Source: an uncultured Alphaproteobacteria bacterium
GTDB lineage: Bacteria > Pseudomonadota > Alphaproteobacteria > Caulobacterales > Caulobacteraceae
Length of the DNA stretch: 62,114 nucleotides
Reading direction: 5' to 3'
NCBI GenBank assembly: GCA_937920085.1
Contig: CALETE010000008.1
Span: 1-62,114 of the forward strand
This document shows positions 53,990 to 62,114 of the stretch, piece after piece. Position numbers and translations under genes: made by a program. The first letter of the stretch is position 1. Each line of letters starts with the position of its first letter. The notes below the pieces were generated by a model. That model was given only the letters and a program-made list of their open reading frames with translations. It was not told the origin of the DNA and did not search any database.

Positions 53990-55069
53990 ATGCCCCCTAT
54001 GGCCGACGAAACAGACATCCCCGCAAATTCAGGTCCTGACTCCGACGCTTGGGGTGAGGACAAGAGGTCGGACTCCCTTGCCGGGGCCGAGCGCATCCTC
54101 AATCAGGATGAAATCGATAGCCTACTCGGGTTTGACCTCTCCGATGAGGACGCTTCAGAGCGCTCGGGCATCCGGTCGATTATCAATTCGGCCCTGGTCT
54201 CCTACGAGCGTCTGCCGATGCTCGAAATCGTCTTTGACCGTCTCGTACGGCACATGACGACGTCACTCCGCAACTTCACCAGCGATAATGTTGAAGTCAG
54301 CCTGGACAATATTTCGTCCATCCGATTTGGCGACTATCTGAACTCAATCCCGCTGCCGGCCATTCTGTCGGTTTTCAAGGCTGAGGAGCTAGAGAATTAC
54401 GGCCTGCTGACCGTAGACTCGAACCTCATCTACTCCATTGTCGATGTTCTGCTGGGCGGGCGTCGTGGCACGGCGGCGATGCGGATTGAAGGGCGTCCCT
54501 ACACCACGATCGAACGCGTTCTGGTGCAAAGAATGGTCGAAGTGGTTCTGGGCGACGCCTCGGAAGCCTTCGAGCCCTTGACGCCGGTGACCTTCACCCT
54601 CGATCGCCTGGAAACAAATCCGCGCTTTGCGGCCATCGCCCGTCCGGCCAATGCTGCCATTCTGGTAAAGCTGCGCATCGACATGGAAGATCGCGGCGGG
54701 CGGATTGAGCTCTTGCTGCCCTATGCCACCCTAGAGCCTATCCGGAAAATGCTGCTCCAGCAGTTCATGGGCGAGAAGTTCGGGCGCGACAATATTTGGG
54801 AAGGCCACTTGGCCACAGAAATCTGGACGACCCAGATGGATGTGCGCGCCGTGCTCGATGAGCAGCAGATCAGCCTCAAGCGGGTGCTCAATCTCAAGGT
54901 TGGCGAGACCCTTATGCTCAATGCCACCCCCGACACCATGGTTCAATTGCGCGCCGGCACAATTCCCCTGACCTATGGCCGGATGGGGCGGCGCAACCAT
55001 CACATCGCGGTCCGCGTCGAGGCCCCGCTTTCTCCTAACGCTCGTTCCGAACTTCAGAGGTCCTTATGA
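53990..55069 (+). CDS. fliM: Flagellar motor switch protein FliM
   Basis: A 359-residue switch-complex protein. The CheY-P binding peptide LNQDEIDSLLGFD is at residues about 38-50, and the middle CheC-like domain has SIPLPAILSVF, then the SPOA C-terminal domain with VGETLMLNATPDTMVQLRAG. Starts at 53990 or 53999. Cotranscribed with the PflI-like gene (ATGA overlap at 55066-55069). Confidence 0.95.
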   Translation: MPPMADETDIPANSGPDSDAWGEDKRSDSLAGAERILNQDEIDSLLGFDLSDEDASERSGIRSIINSALVSYERLPMLEIVFDRLVRHMTTSLRNFTSDNVEVSLDNISSIRFGDYLNSIPLPAILSVFKAEELENYGLLTVDSNLIYSIVDVLLGGRRGTAAMRIEGRPYTTIERVLVQRMVEVVLGDASEAFEPLTPVTFTLDRLETNPRFAAIARPANAAILVKLRIDMEDRGGRIELLLPYATLEPIRKMLLQQFMGEKFGRDNIWEGHLATEIWTTQMDVRAVLDEQQISLKRVLNLKVGETLMLNATPDTMVQLRAGTIPLTYGRMGRRNHHIAVRVEAPLSPNARSELQRSL

Positions 55070-55641
55070 GTATTGTTGCCATCGGTTTGAACCTGCTGCT
55101 GTCGGGCCTGTTGCTGGTCGCGCTCATGATGGGATTTCGCCTGAATCGCAGGCTGAACGCCCTGCGTCAAAGCAATGAGGGCTTCGCACGGGCTGTCGCT
55201 GATTTGGACAGTGCAGCCCTGAGAGCTGAGCGAGGGCTCGCAGCCCTGCGAGAAGCGACGGATGAGGCGGTCGATCTTCTATCAGATCGCATCGAAAAAG
55301 CCCGCGCCCTCGCCGCAAAGCTTGAACGTCAGGTGGAGCGTGTGCCTGAGCCCCGGCCTCGGGGTGAAGTGGTTCCCATGCCCCGTCGCGCCTCTGTCGA
55401 AGACCGAGAGCAGCTCGTCTCTGAATCAGATGTAGAGCGGGTCGCCCATCGTCTGGGGTCTCTGTTGTCAGCGGCGCGGGACGCGCGGCAGCGCCCAACC
55501 CCGGCACCCGCCCCGGTCTCAGAGGTCAAGGCATCTGCAAAGCCTTCGCGGCAAAGACCCGGTTACGAAGATGAGCTCTTCGGCGGTCAGGATGAGTCCG
55601 AAGATCTGGTCCTGCGCAAGACTGCGGTGGGACGTCGATGA
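55066..55641 (+). CDS. DUF6468 membrane protein, PflI-like
   Basis: A 191-residue protein with one N-terminal membrane helix (NLLLSGLLLVALMMGF, about residues 8-23) and a long basic coiled-coil-like cytoplasmic part, then a Pro/Arg-rich tail. The position right after fliM corresponds to Caulobacter pflI, which I recall as influencing flagellar placement; the identity is inferred from position and shape only. The next gene starts in its stop (ATGA). Confidence 0.6.
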   Translation: MSIVAIGLNLLLSGLLLVALMMGFRLNRRLNALRQSNEGFARAVADLDSAALRAERGLAALREATDEAVDLLSDRIEKARALAAKLERQVERVPEPRPRGEVVPMPRRASVEDREQLVSESDVERVAHRLGSLLSAARDARQRPTPAPAPVSEVKASAKPSRQRPGYEDELFGGQDESEDLVLRKTAVGRR

Positions 55642-56684
55642 GCAGGGTTCCAAGACTTCTTCCATTGATCGGCGTGGCAGCGGCCGGGGTTCTGGCCGTC
55701 AATGCCATGTCTGGGGCCGAGACTTTGCCTGCCCTGGTGTCGGGTGCGAGGGCCTTTGCAGCTGATGCGATCAAGCCAAAAGCATCGCCCCAGGCTGCCG
55801 CGACCGGCGAAAAGGCGGGTGCCAAGGCAACCAATCCTGCTGATATGGTGACGGCTGACCCGGCCACGGCTGGGGCTGAAACAGCGCCGTCGGCGGCAGA
55901 GGCTGGTGCTGATGCTGCGAACGGCCCGGCCGGAGCCAAGCCCGCGCCGGTCTGTGCGCCCACGGCTGCGGAACTTGCCAAGGCTGCTGGACTGTCCCCG
56001 GCAGAGCTCCAGGTCATGCAAAGTCTGGGCGCCCGTAGAGGGCAGTTGGATAAACGCGAGTCCGATCTCAGCACCCAACTGGCCCTGCTGGCTGCAGCCG
56101 AAGCCAAGGTGGACGCCAAGCTCAAGGCCCTGACGGCAGTGAAAACTGACATTAAGGGGCTGATCGGCCAAGCCGATGCCAAGGAGCAGGCGGAAGTCGA
56201 CCGCATGGTCAAGGTTTTCGAGACCATGAAGCCCAAGGACGCCGCGCCGCGCATGGTTCTCCTGGACGATTCGGTTCGGCTTCCGATCGCGGCGAAGATG
56301 AAGGAAAAATCCCTGTCGGGGGTTTTGGCCCAGATGCCACCTGCAGAAGCTAAAAAGCTGACTGAGGCCCTTTCGCGGCGGTTCAACGCCACCCGAGCGA
56401 TTGCCGCAGCTGCTGCCGACAAGGCGGGCGTCCCCACGGCGGCTACGGCTTCGTCTGCGCCCACCACGGCACCGGCAGGGGCCAAGGCAAGTCCCGATCC
56501 GACGGTGTCGCCAGACCCTACTCAGCCGCCCCCGAAGGCCAAGGCAAAGTCCAAAGTCAAAGCCAAGTCTAAGCTCAAGGGCAAACATAAGCTAAAGCCA
56601 AAAATCAAGGCCAAGCCGACGGCAGAGGCCAAGCCTGCGCCTGAACCGCCCTCACTCCCGCGGCCAGGGGCAAATCCAAGCTAG
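55638..56684 (+). CDS. MotE/MgtE-N-like flagellar protein
   Basis: A 348-residue protein with an N-terminal hydrophobic segment (LPLIGVAAAGVLAVNAMSG), an Ala/Pro-rich spacer, a coiled coil (about 125-195) and the MotE/MgtE_N core PKDAAPRMVLLDDSVRLPIA. MotE in rhizobia is a MotC chaperone; here the neighbour context is fliM. The last 75 residues are a Lys/Pro/Ala-rich tail (KAKAKSKVKAKSKLKGKHKL onward). Overlaps the preceding gene by ATGA. Confidence 0.65.
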   Translation: MSRVPRLLPLIGVAAAGVLAVNAMSGAETLPALVSGARAFAADAIKPKASPQAAATGEKAGAKATNPADMVTADPATAGAETAPSAAEAGADAANGPAGAKPAPVCAPTAAELAKAAGLSPAELQVMQSLGARRGQLDKRESDLSTQLALLAAAEAKVDAKLKALTAVKTDIKGLIGQADAKEQAEVDRMVKVFETMKPKDAAPRMVLLDDSVRLPIAAKMKEKSLSGVLAQMPPAEAKKLTEALSRRFNATRAIAAAAADKAGVPTAATASSAPTTAPAGAKASPDPTVSPDPTQPPPKAKAKSKVKAKSKLKGKHKLKPKIKAKPTAEAKPAPEPPSLPRPGANPS

Positions 56685-56687
56685 GTC

Positions 56688-59645
56688 ATGAAGCTCAGGC
56701 GCGCCCTCCACACCAGCGTTGCAGCGATCACCCTCGCCGCGACCGCCGCTCCCGTCGGGGCGGTGGCACCGGTCGTGCGCCCGACGCCGCGGGGTGTTCT
56801 GGATGTGCATGTGGGTCTGGCCAAGGACTTTACGCGCATTGAGTTCCGAGGGGCTCAGGCCAGGGCGATCCGCGTGGGGCAGACCCTGACCCTGCGATTC
56901 AATCGCGACGCTAACCCTGACATTACCCGCCTTAGAGTTAGCCCACCGCCCTGGTTGAAAGCCGCTGAGGGTCGCCATACCGCCGGTGTCTATGAGCTTG
57001 TCCTCACCCTCACCGACGATGCCGACGCCAAGGTCGGAACCGCTGACGGTGCCACCTATGTCAACCTTCTGCAAAAGGCCCCCGCCGAAGTGGATGCTTC
57101 CGCCGGGCCGCCGCCAGCCGTGGTGGCAAAGGTCGAGGACGTCCCTGAAATCGTCGCCCCCCGCGCCAATCCTGTGCCGATTGGCGGGGTGGTGCACATG
57201 GATACCAAATACCAGAACGGCCAGGTTCAGCTGAGCTTTCCCTGGGCCAACCCCAATGGCGCAGCGGTATTCCGGCGCGGCGCGGCCATCTGGGTGGTGT
57301 TTGACGCCTCCGCCGAAATTGACATTTCCCGGGCCCCGCGGGGCATGAAGCAGGTCACCGGAATTCGGGCCTTCCGGGGCCCAGACTATTCTGCCGTTCG
57401 GATATCCACCTCGCCGGCCACCCAATTCACCGCCAATGCCCAAGGGGGGACCTGGACAATAGGACTTGGTAATACGTCCCAGGCGGCTGGGGCAAAGGTG
57501 ACCATTGTTCGCGACGACATTGGCGGACCTGCGGCACTGAAGGCGGCGGTGGCCGGTGTTACGCGGGCCGTGAAGTTCGCCGATCCCGTGGTGGGTGATC
57601 AATTAAATGTGGTCACGGCCTTGGGTCCGACAAAGGGCGTGCCGGCCCGACGTGAGTTCGTTCAGATGGCGGTCCTGCCCTCGGCCCAGGGCTTGGCGAT
57701 GGAATCCTATGTGGATGACCTCTCGGTCAGCCACGATGGCGATATTGTCCATATCGGTCGCCAGCAGGGTCTGGCGCTGTCGCCCATCTCTGCGAAGGCC
57801 TCTGTCGCGCCCCAGCAGGAGACCGCCAGTTTAGGCCCACCTCAGGCTGCCAGCCAAGCTGGCTTGATCGATGAGAACTGGGCGCGGACAGGCCCAGGCG
57901 GCTTCATGCCGCGCTATAACGCCCTGCTCAATTCGGCGATGATGGAGACCCAGAAGGGTAAAGACGCCCCCACGACCGCCCGTTTTGCCCTCTCCAGGTT
58001 CTTGATCGGCAATGAGCTGTCCTATGAGGCGATCGGTGTTCTGAATGATTTGGCGCGGGCTAAGCCTCAAATTTCCGACGATGCCGAGTTTCGCGCCCTG
58101 CGCGGCATAGCCAAGATCATGGCCCGGCGCTTCAAAGAGGCCCAGGTCGACCTTGGTGTGTCTGCGCTTTCAGACGATCCCGCCGCGGCCCTATGGCGGT
58201 CCTATGCCGCTGCCCAGCTAGCGCAATGGACCGATGCGCGGACGCAGTTCTCCGAGGGGGCTTCGGCATTTTCCCAGTTCTCACCGAAATGGAAAGCGCG
58301 GTTTGCCCGGTCCGATGCCCAAGCAGCCCTCGAGCTTGGCGAGGTTCCTGCTGCGGGGCGCTCGATCCGGCTGGCGCTGAACGACAAGACCGAGCCACTC
58401 GAGGAGCTGGCCACCCGACTCATAGAGGCGCGCTATGTTGAAGCCTCTGGCCACCCGGATCTGGCTTTGCGCATCTATGCCGCCATAGCTGGTGCGCCGT
58501 CTGAGGCGCTCTCGGCACCAGCCCTTTTGCACGCCACCCAGATTCGCATGGCCTTGGGTAAAATTACACCCACCCAGGCCGCCCAAGCTTTGGATGGTTT
58601 GCGGTATCGCTGGCGGGGGGATGCCACCGAGCTTGAGTCCATCCGCGCCCTTGGCCAGCTCTATCTCAACCAGGGCCGATATCGCGAGGCGCTGGAAGCC
58701 TTGCGGTCGGCGGGTAAGCGCCTGCCTGAACTGCCCACCGCCCGACAGCTACAGGCAGATCTCAGCGCGGCCTTTAAGTCCCTGTTCTTGGATGGCACTG
58801 CCGACGGTCTTGAGCCAGTACAGGCCCTGGCGCTGTTTATGGACTTCAAGGAACTGACGCCCCTCGGTCCGGATGGCGACCTGATGGTCCGTCGTCAGGT
58901 GCGGCGTCTGGTGGATGTCGATCTGCTTGATCAGGCAGCCGACCTTTTGAAGTATCAGTCGGAAAACCGGCTTGAAGGCGTTCCCCGGGCACAGGTGGCG
59001 ACCGATCTCGCAGTCATCTATCTCATGGACAAGAAACCCGAAGCCGCACTCCAGACGATCAACAATTCACGGACGACGATCCTGCCAGCTGGCCTGAACG
59101 CTCAGCGCCGTCTGGTCGAGGCCCGCGCCTTGATGAATCTGGGGCGGATCGATGCGGGCCTAGAGGTGCTGGAGCGTGACACCAGCGTCGAGGGCCAGGA
59201 CCTTCGTAACGAAATGGTCTGGAAGCAGAAAAATTGGCCGATGGCGGGGTTCAATTTCGAAAAGAGCCTCGGAGATCGCTACAAGCATCCAGAACCCCTG
59301 TCTTCAGAGGACGAGGGCAAGGTCCTGCGGGCAGGCGTGGCTTACAGCCTTGCGGGAGATGATGCCGCCCTGGCCAGGCTACGCAGTCGCTATCAGCCCT
59401 TTGTTGAGCCGTCTCATAATCCCGATGCCATGCGGGTGGCCCTATCTGGCATTTCCGAGGGGCAGTTCAGCGTCACCGACTTTGGCCGGCTTACAGCCGA
59501 TAATGAAGCCTTCTCCGGCTGGGTTGCCAAGATGAAGGCGCGGTTCAGGCAGGCACCTGCACCCATCGGCCCGGTCACCCGGCAGGCGGCTGTGCCAGCT
59601 CCGCAAAAACAAGCCCAAGCGGCCACTAAGCCCGCCAAGGGCTAA
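56688..59645 (+). CDS. Large TPR-repeat exported protein, flagellar-locus associated
   Basis: A 985-residue protein with an Ala-rich signal-like N-terminus (HTSVAAITLAATAAPVGAVA), a beta-rich AMIN-like front (about 35-340) and many TPR-like helical repeats from about residue 430 to 900. The end has a short Ala/Gln/Lys tail. In Caulobacter the gene after the fliM group also encodes a TPR protein, but its role is not known to me. It lies three bases after the MotE-like gene. Confidence 0.7.
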   Translation: MKLRRALHTSVAAITLAATAAPVGAVAPVVRPTPRGVLDVHVGLAKDFTRIEFRGAQARAIRVGQTLTLRFNRDANPDITRLRVSPPPWLKAAEGRHTAGVYELVLTLTDDADAKVGTADGATYVNLLQKAPAEVDASAGPPPAVVAKVEDVPEIVAPRANPVPIGGVVHMDTKYQNGQVQLSFPWANPNGAAVFRRGAAIWVVFDASAEIDISRAPRGMKQVTGIRAFRGPDYSAVRISTSPATQFTANAQGGTWTIGLGNTSQAAGAKVTIVRDDIGGPAALKAAVAGVTRAVKFADPVVGDQLNVVTALGPTKGVPARREFVQMAVLPSAQGLAMESYVDDLSVSHDGDIVHIGRQQGLALSPISAKASVAPQQETASLGPPQAASQAGLIDENWARTGPGGFMPRYNALLNSAMMETQKGKDAPTTARFALSRFLIGNELSYEAIGVLNDLARAKPQISDDAEFRALRGIAKIMARRFKEAQVDLGVSALSDDPAAALWRSYAAAQLAQWTDARTQFSEGASAFSQFSPKWKARFARSDAQAALELGEVPAAGRSIRLALNDKTEPLEELATRLIEARYVEASGHPDLALRIYAAIAGAPSEALSAPALLHATQIRMALGKITPTQAAQALDGLRYRWRGDATELESIRALGQLYLNQGRYREALEALRSAGKRLPELPTARQLQADLSAAFKSLFLDGTADGLEPVQALALFMDFKELTPLGPDGDLMVRRQVRRLVDVDLLDQAADLLKYQSENRLEGVPRAQVATDLAVIYLMDKKPEAALQTINNSRTTILPAGLNAQRRLVEARALMNLGRIDAGLEVLERDTSVEGQDLRNEMVWKQKNWPMAGFNFEKSLGDRYKHPEPLSSEDEGKVLRAGVAYSLAGDDAALARLRSRYQPFVEPSHNPDAMRVALSGISEGQFSVTDFGRLTADNEAFSGWVAKMKARFRQAPAPIGPVTRQAAVPAPQKQAQAATKPAKG

Positions 59646-59677
59646 CTCAAATAGCACTAAATTGAAGGCAGGGTCCG

Positions 59678-60424
59678 CTAGCGCGGCGCTGTGTGGAAGC
59701 TCTCAACGAGACTTCCCGCCACCAATCGCCACCCGTCCACAAGGACGAAAAAGATCAGCTTGAAGGGCAGGGAAACCACCACAGGCGGCAGCATCATCAT
59801 GCCCATACTCATCAGCACACTGGCCACCACAAGGTCGATGACCAAGAATGGGATGAACAATAGGAAGCCGATTTCAAAGGCCCGCTTCAACTCCGAGATC
59901 ATGAAGGCCGGGGTGACGATCTGCAGGGGCAGCTCCTGGACCGTCTTGGGCCTAGCCACCCGTGACAGCTTGACGAACAGGGCTAGATCTTCTCGGTCCA
60001 CCTGAGAGAGCATGAAGGTCTTCACCGGTGCGCCCGCAGCCGTAAACGCTTGGGGCAGCTCCATCTGGTGATCCAGCAGGGGTTTGATCCCTTGATTGTA
60101 AGAGGTCTGCAGGGTCGGGCCCATAACAATGGCCGTCAGGAACAGGGACAGGCTGATAATTACCGCATTTGGCGGGCTCTGCTGCAGGCCCAGGGCCGTG
60201 CGTAATAGGGACAAGACCACGACAATCCGCACAAAGGCCGTGGTCATAATGACAATGGACGGGGCAAGGGACAGAACCGTCAGCAGGCCAATCAGCTGGA
60301 CCACCCGGTCGGTCAGACCCGCGCCCGAACCTAAGTTAATATTCACCGCCTGGGCGATGGCGTGGGCTGGCATCAGCAGGGCGGCCAGGGTGGCGATCAG
60401 GGCGTAGCCTGCTGCGCGACGCAT
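59678..60424 (-). CDS. fliP: Flagellar export apparatus protein FliP
   Basis: A 248-residue inner-membrane export gate protein with cleavable signal (MRRAAGYALIATLAALLMPA) and the FliP blocks LSLAPSIVIMTTAFVRIVVV, RTALGLQQSPPNAV, VTPAFMISELKRAFEIGFLL and MGMMMLPPVVVSLPFKLIFF. The ATG at 60424 with AAGGACGAC before it gives the usual length; an upstream ATG at 60484 would lengthen the N-terminus. Follows fliO. Confidence 0.95.
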   Translation of the reverse strand: MRRAAGYALIATLAALLMPAHAIAQAVNINLGSGAGLTDRVVQLIGLLTVLSLAPSIVIMTTAFVRIVVVLSLLRTALGLQQSPPNAVIISLSLFLTAIVMGPTLQTSYNQGIKPLLDHQMELPQAFTAAGAPVKTFMLSQVDREDLALFVKLSRVARPKTVQELPLQIVTPAFMISELKRAFEIGFLLFIPFLVIDLVVASVLMSMGMMMLPPVVVSLPFKLIFFVLVDGWRLVAGSLVESFHTAPR

Positions 60425-60476
60425 GTCGTCCTTGTGCCAGGATCCGAAGGCGGAGACCCACAGGCTACGCAAGCGG

Positions 60477-60776
60477 CTAAGCATCGAAGACGGCCTTTGT
60501 TGTTTGTGGGGTGGTCAGGGGGGCAACAGCCTTCAAGATTTGCCCCTCGCCCAGCAGGAGCAGCTGTTCTTCGCCATCGCATGACACCAGGACCAGCCGT
60601 CGGGCCGGGTCTAGGATCAAGGTCTCAACCACCGCCAGACGCCTAATCTTGCCCTTGGGGACCATGGCCATCAGGGCGTCGGGGCCAAAGCGGCGCAGGG
60701 CGGCAGCCGCGAGGCCGACCAGCCCCAAGGTCAGGGCGAGGGCGAAGAAGGCGCGAACAGCGTCTGCGAGGTGCAT
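60477..60776 (-). CDS. fliO: Flagellar biosynthetic protein FliO
   Basis: A 99-residue membrane protein: FFALALTLGLVGLAAAALRR helix near residues 10-29, then IRRLAVVETLILDPARRLVL and GEEQLLLLGEG, the FliO beta-domain. Start at ATG 60776 chosen; an upstream in-frame start at 60836 would add 20 residues of no clear homology. Its coding region ends 53 bp before the chosen fliP start. Confidence 0.85.
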   Translation of the reverse strand: MHLADAVRAFFALALTLGLVGLAAAALRRFGPDALMAMVPKGKIRRLAVVETLILDPARRLVLVSCDGEEQLLLLGEGQILKAVAPLTTPQTTKAVFDA

Positions 60777-60842
60777 TTCCAAATCACGGTCTGGCGACAG
60801 GCGATGCAGGTGCCGGTCCGCGTGAGTTATGCCCAAAGGGTC

Positions 60843-60857
60843 TTAAGGACCGATTAA
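60843..60857. promoter_or_regulatory. Perfect CtrA box between fliO and flgB
   Basis: TTAA-GGACCGA-TTAA matches the full CtrA consensus TTAA-N7-TTAA and is followed by CC. It is 24 bp upstream of the flgB ATG and 66 bp upstream of the fliO start, so it can serve either divergent unit. In Caulobacter fliOP and flgBC-fliE belong to the early, CtrA-dependent class. Confidence 0.8.
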
Positions 60858-60881
60858 CCCTATTTCTTCACCATATTGATT

Positions 60882-61307
60882 ATGGACATCACCGAAATTC
60901 CGTTGTTCGCTATGCTCAAGTCGCGCATGGGCTATCTGACCGAGCGTCAGAGGGTGATCGCCCAGAATGTCGCAAATGCCGACACGCCGAACTATTTGCC
61001 TCAGGATGTGAAGCCCTTCAGCTTCCAAGCCCACATGGCAGCCGCTGCGGTCAGCCAGCCAGGACCGATGTCGGTGGCGGTGACCAACCCCATGCACATC
61101 GCCCATACGGCGACCTCGCCAAACCCGCCCAAGGTAAAGTCCCGCAAGTCCCAGGACACCGAGACCACCCTCGATGGCAATAGCGTGGTGCTGGAAGATG
61201 AGATGCTTAAGCTGACCGACACCCGCATGAACTATGATGCAGCGGTTAGTTTTTATCAGAAGGCCCTGAATCTTTTGAAGATGGCGGCCAAGCCGCCGGG
61301 CCGCTAG
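60882..61307 (+). CDS. flgB: Flagellar basal-body rod protein FlgB
   Basis: A 141-residue proximal rod protein: YLTERQRVIAQNVANADTPN near residues 17-36, then LPQDVKPFSF; C-terminal MNYDAAVSFYQKALNLLKM. First gene of flgB-flgC-fliE. ATG at 60882 preferred over TTG two codons earlier. Confidence 0.95.
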   Translation: MDITEIPLFAMLKSRMGYLTERQRVIAQNVANADTPNYLPQDVKPFSFQAHMAAAAVSQPGPMSVAVTNPMHIAHTATSPNPPKVKSRKSQDTETTLDGNSVVLEDEMLKLTDTRMNYDAAVSFYQKALNLLKMAAKPPGR

Positions 61308-61317
61308 GAGCTAATCC

Positions 61318-61737
61318 ATGGCTGAAATCAAGTCTGCCGGCGCTGCCGCCCAGACCATCGCCACCTCGGCCCTTCGCGCGCAACAGGCGCGGATGCGGAT
61401 CATTGCCGAGAATATCGCCAATGCCAGCTCGACCTCAAAGACCGCCGGCGGCGACCCCTATCGTCGCCAGATCCCGGTTTTCAAGCCGGTCCAGGTGGAT
61501 GGCGGCGAAGGGGTCAGGATGACCAAGGTCACCCCCGACAACAGCGCATTTAAACTGGAATACGAGCCAGGCCACCCCTCGGCCGATGCCGGTGGCTATG
61601 TGAAAATGCCCAATGTCGATCCCTTGGTGGAAGCCCTGGACATGCGCGAGGCGCAACGGGCCTATGAAGCCAACCTCAATGTGATCGAGACGGCGCGCAA
61701 TATGGACATGCGCACCCTCGACCTGCTGCGCAAATAA
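61318..61737 (+). CDS. flgC: Flagellar basal-body rod protein FlgC
   Basis: A 139-residue rod protein. SALRAQQARMRIIAENIANA followed by SSTSKTAGGDPYRRQIP (about residues 37-53) is the FlgC signature; the C-terminus has MREAQRAYEANLNVIETARN. AGGAG precedes the ATG. Confidence 0.96.
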   Translation: MAEIKSAGAAAQTIATSALRAQQARMRIIAENIANASSTSKTAGGDPYRRQIPVFKPVQVDGGEGVRMTKVTPDNSAFKLEYEPGHPSADAGGYVKMPNVDPLVEALDMREAQRAYEANLNVIETARNMDMRTLDLLRK

Positions 61738-61750
61738 CGGAGGCTGAGCC

Positions 61751-62062
61751 ATGATGACTGCACTGGCCGCCGCCAAGGCCTACGCTGCCACCGCTGGACA
61801 GGCCAGCTCTGCGACCTCGGGTTTGTCTGGGGCCGCCGAAGGGGGCATGGACTTTGGATCCATGGTGAAGAACGCCATGACCGACGCCATGCAGGCGTCC
61901 AAGAACGCCGAAACCCAGATCGTCAACCACACCCAGGGCAAGGCCCAACTGATCGACGTGGCCACCGCCATCTCCGCCGCCGAGACCAGCCTGGAAACCG
62001 TCATGGCCGTTCGTGATCAGGTGATCAGCGCCTATCAAGAAATCATGCGGATGCCGATTTAA
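61751..62062 (+). CDS. fliE: Flagellar hook-basal body complex protein FliE
   Basis: A 103-residue FliE linking the MS ring to the rod. MDFGSMVKNAMTDAMQASKN, then KAQLIDVATAISAAETSLET and QVISAYQEIMRMPI at the end are characteristic. CGGAGG precedes the ATG. The next genes of the usual unit (fliQ, fliR, flhB) would lie beyond the window if conserved. Confidence 0.95.
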   Translation: MMTALAAAKAYAATAGQASSATSGLSGAAEGGMDFGSMVKNAMTDAMQASKNAETQIVNHTQGKAQLIDVATAISAAETSLETVMAVRDQVISAYQEIMRMPI

Positions 62063-62074
62063 GGGGGCTGAGCT

Positions 62075-62109
62075 CTAGGACCTGGATACCGGCCTTCGCC
62101 GGTATGACC
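62075..62109. repeat. Dispersed intergenic palindromic repeat, copy 4 (one arm)
   Basis: CTAGGACCTGGATACCGGCC and the following TTCGCCGGTATGACC form the right-arm palindrome, matching the right arm of copies 2 and 3 with TACCGG in place of CCCCGG. It may continue past the window. Confidence 0.75.
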
Positions 62110-62114
62110 GGGGT

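Overview
The window is GC-rich chromosomal DNA from an alphaproteobacterium, most likely a member of the Caulobacterales. The main reasons are a gene for the CtrA inhibitor SciP next to the hook operon, three flagellar blocks arranged like the Caulobacter flaN/flbG, flgF/fliL and fliOP/flgBC-fliE loci, sigma-54 promoter sequences in front of the hook, hook-associated and rod genes, and a perfect CtrA box in front of flgB. No rRNA, tRNA, CRISPR array, insertion sequence or prophage was seen.

Layout. 1-4.5 kb holds a partial SMP-30/gluconolactonase gene, thyA-folA, an RcnB-family gene and ilvC. 4.5-7.2 kb is an accessory patch: an Xre/MbcA-type antitoxin gene, a RES toxin gene and a BrnA-like antitoxin gene on one strand, then an acyl-CoA thioesterase, bounded by copies of an intergenic palindromic repeat. 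7.2-12 kb holds a TrmN6-like methyltransferase, a polyprenyl diphosphate synthase, a CcdAB pair, a GNAT gene, fumC and a RusA-family resolvase. 12-20.3 kb is flagellar block 1: sciP, the hook operon fliK-flgD-flgE and divergent flgK-flgL. 20.3-26.2 kb holds mnmA, a SOUL heme-binding protein, a thiolase, a DUF3617 lipoprotein, two GNAT genes and an Mrp ATPase.

26.2-43.7 kb is a transport and acyl-CoA/redox neighbourhood: three paralogous GPH-type transporters around an MFE-2-like dehydrogenase, an OYE flavin reductase, a CNT nucleoside transporter, two GSTs, a luciferase-like monooxygenase, a PaaI thioesterase, an overlapping operon of acyl-CoA dehydrogenase, DUF3253, GST, uracil-DNA glycosylase and lipoprotein hydrolase, and a TetR gene with two more MFS genes. 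43.7-50.1 kb holds a vWA protein, GNAT, a histone-deacetylase-family enzyme and the isoprenoid operon xseB-ispA-dxs, which together with the polyprenyl synthase at 8 kb covers the start of the MEP pathway and prenyl chain building.

50.1-62.1 kb is flagellar blocks 2 and 3: flgF-flgG-flgA-flgH, divergent fliL-fliM, a PflI-like gene, a MotE-like gene and a large TPR protein; then fliO-fliP divergent from flgB-flgC-fliE. In block 1 and at flgF each sigma-54 promoter has a GGCGAA-type palindromic element about 50-80 bp upstream, suggesting FlbD-type enhancer sites. The regulation can be read as CtrA/SciP at the early genes and sigma-54 plus an enhancer-binding protein at the hook-stage genes; this is inferred from sequence only.
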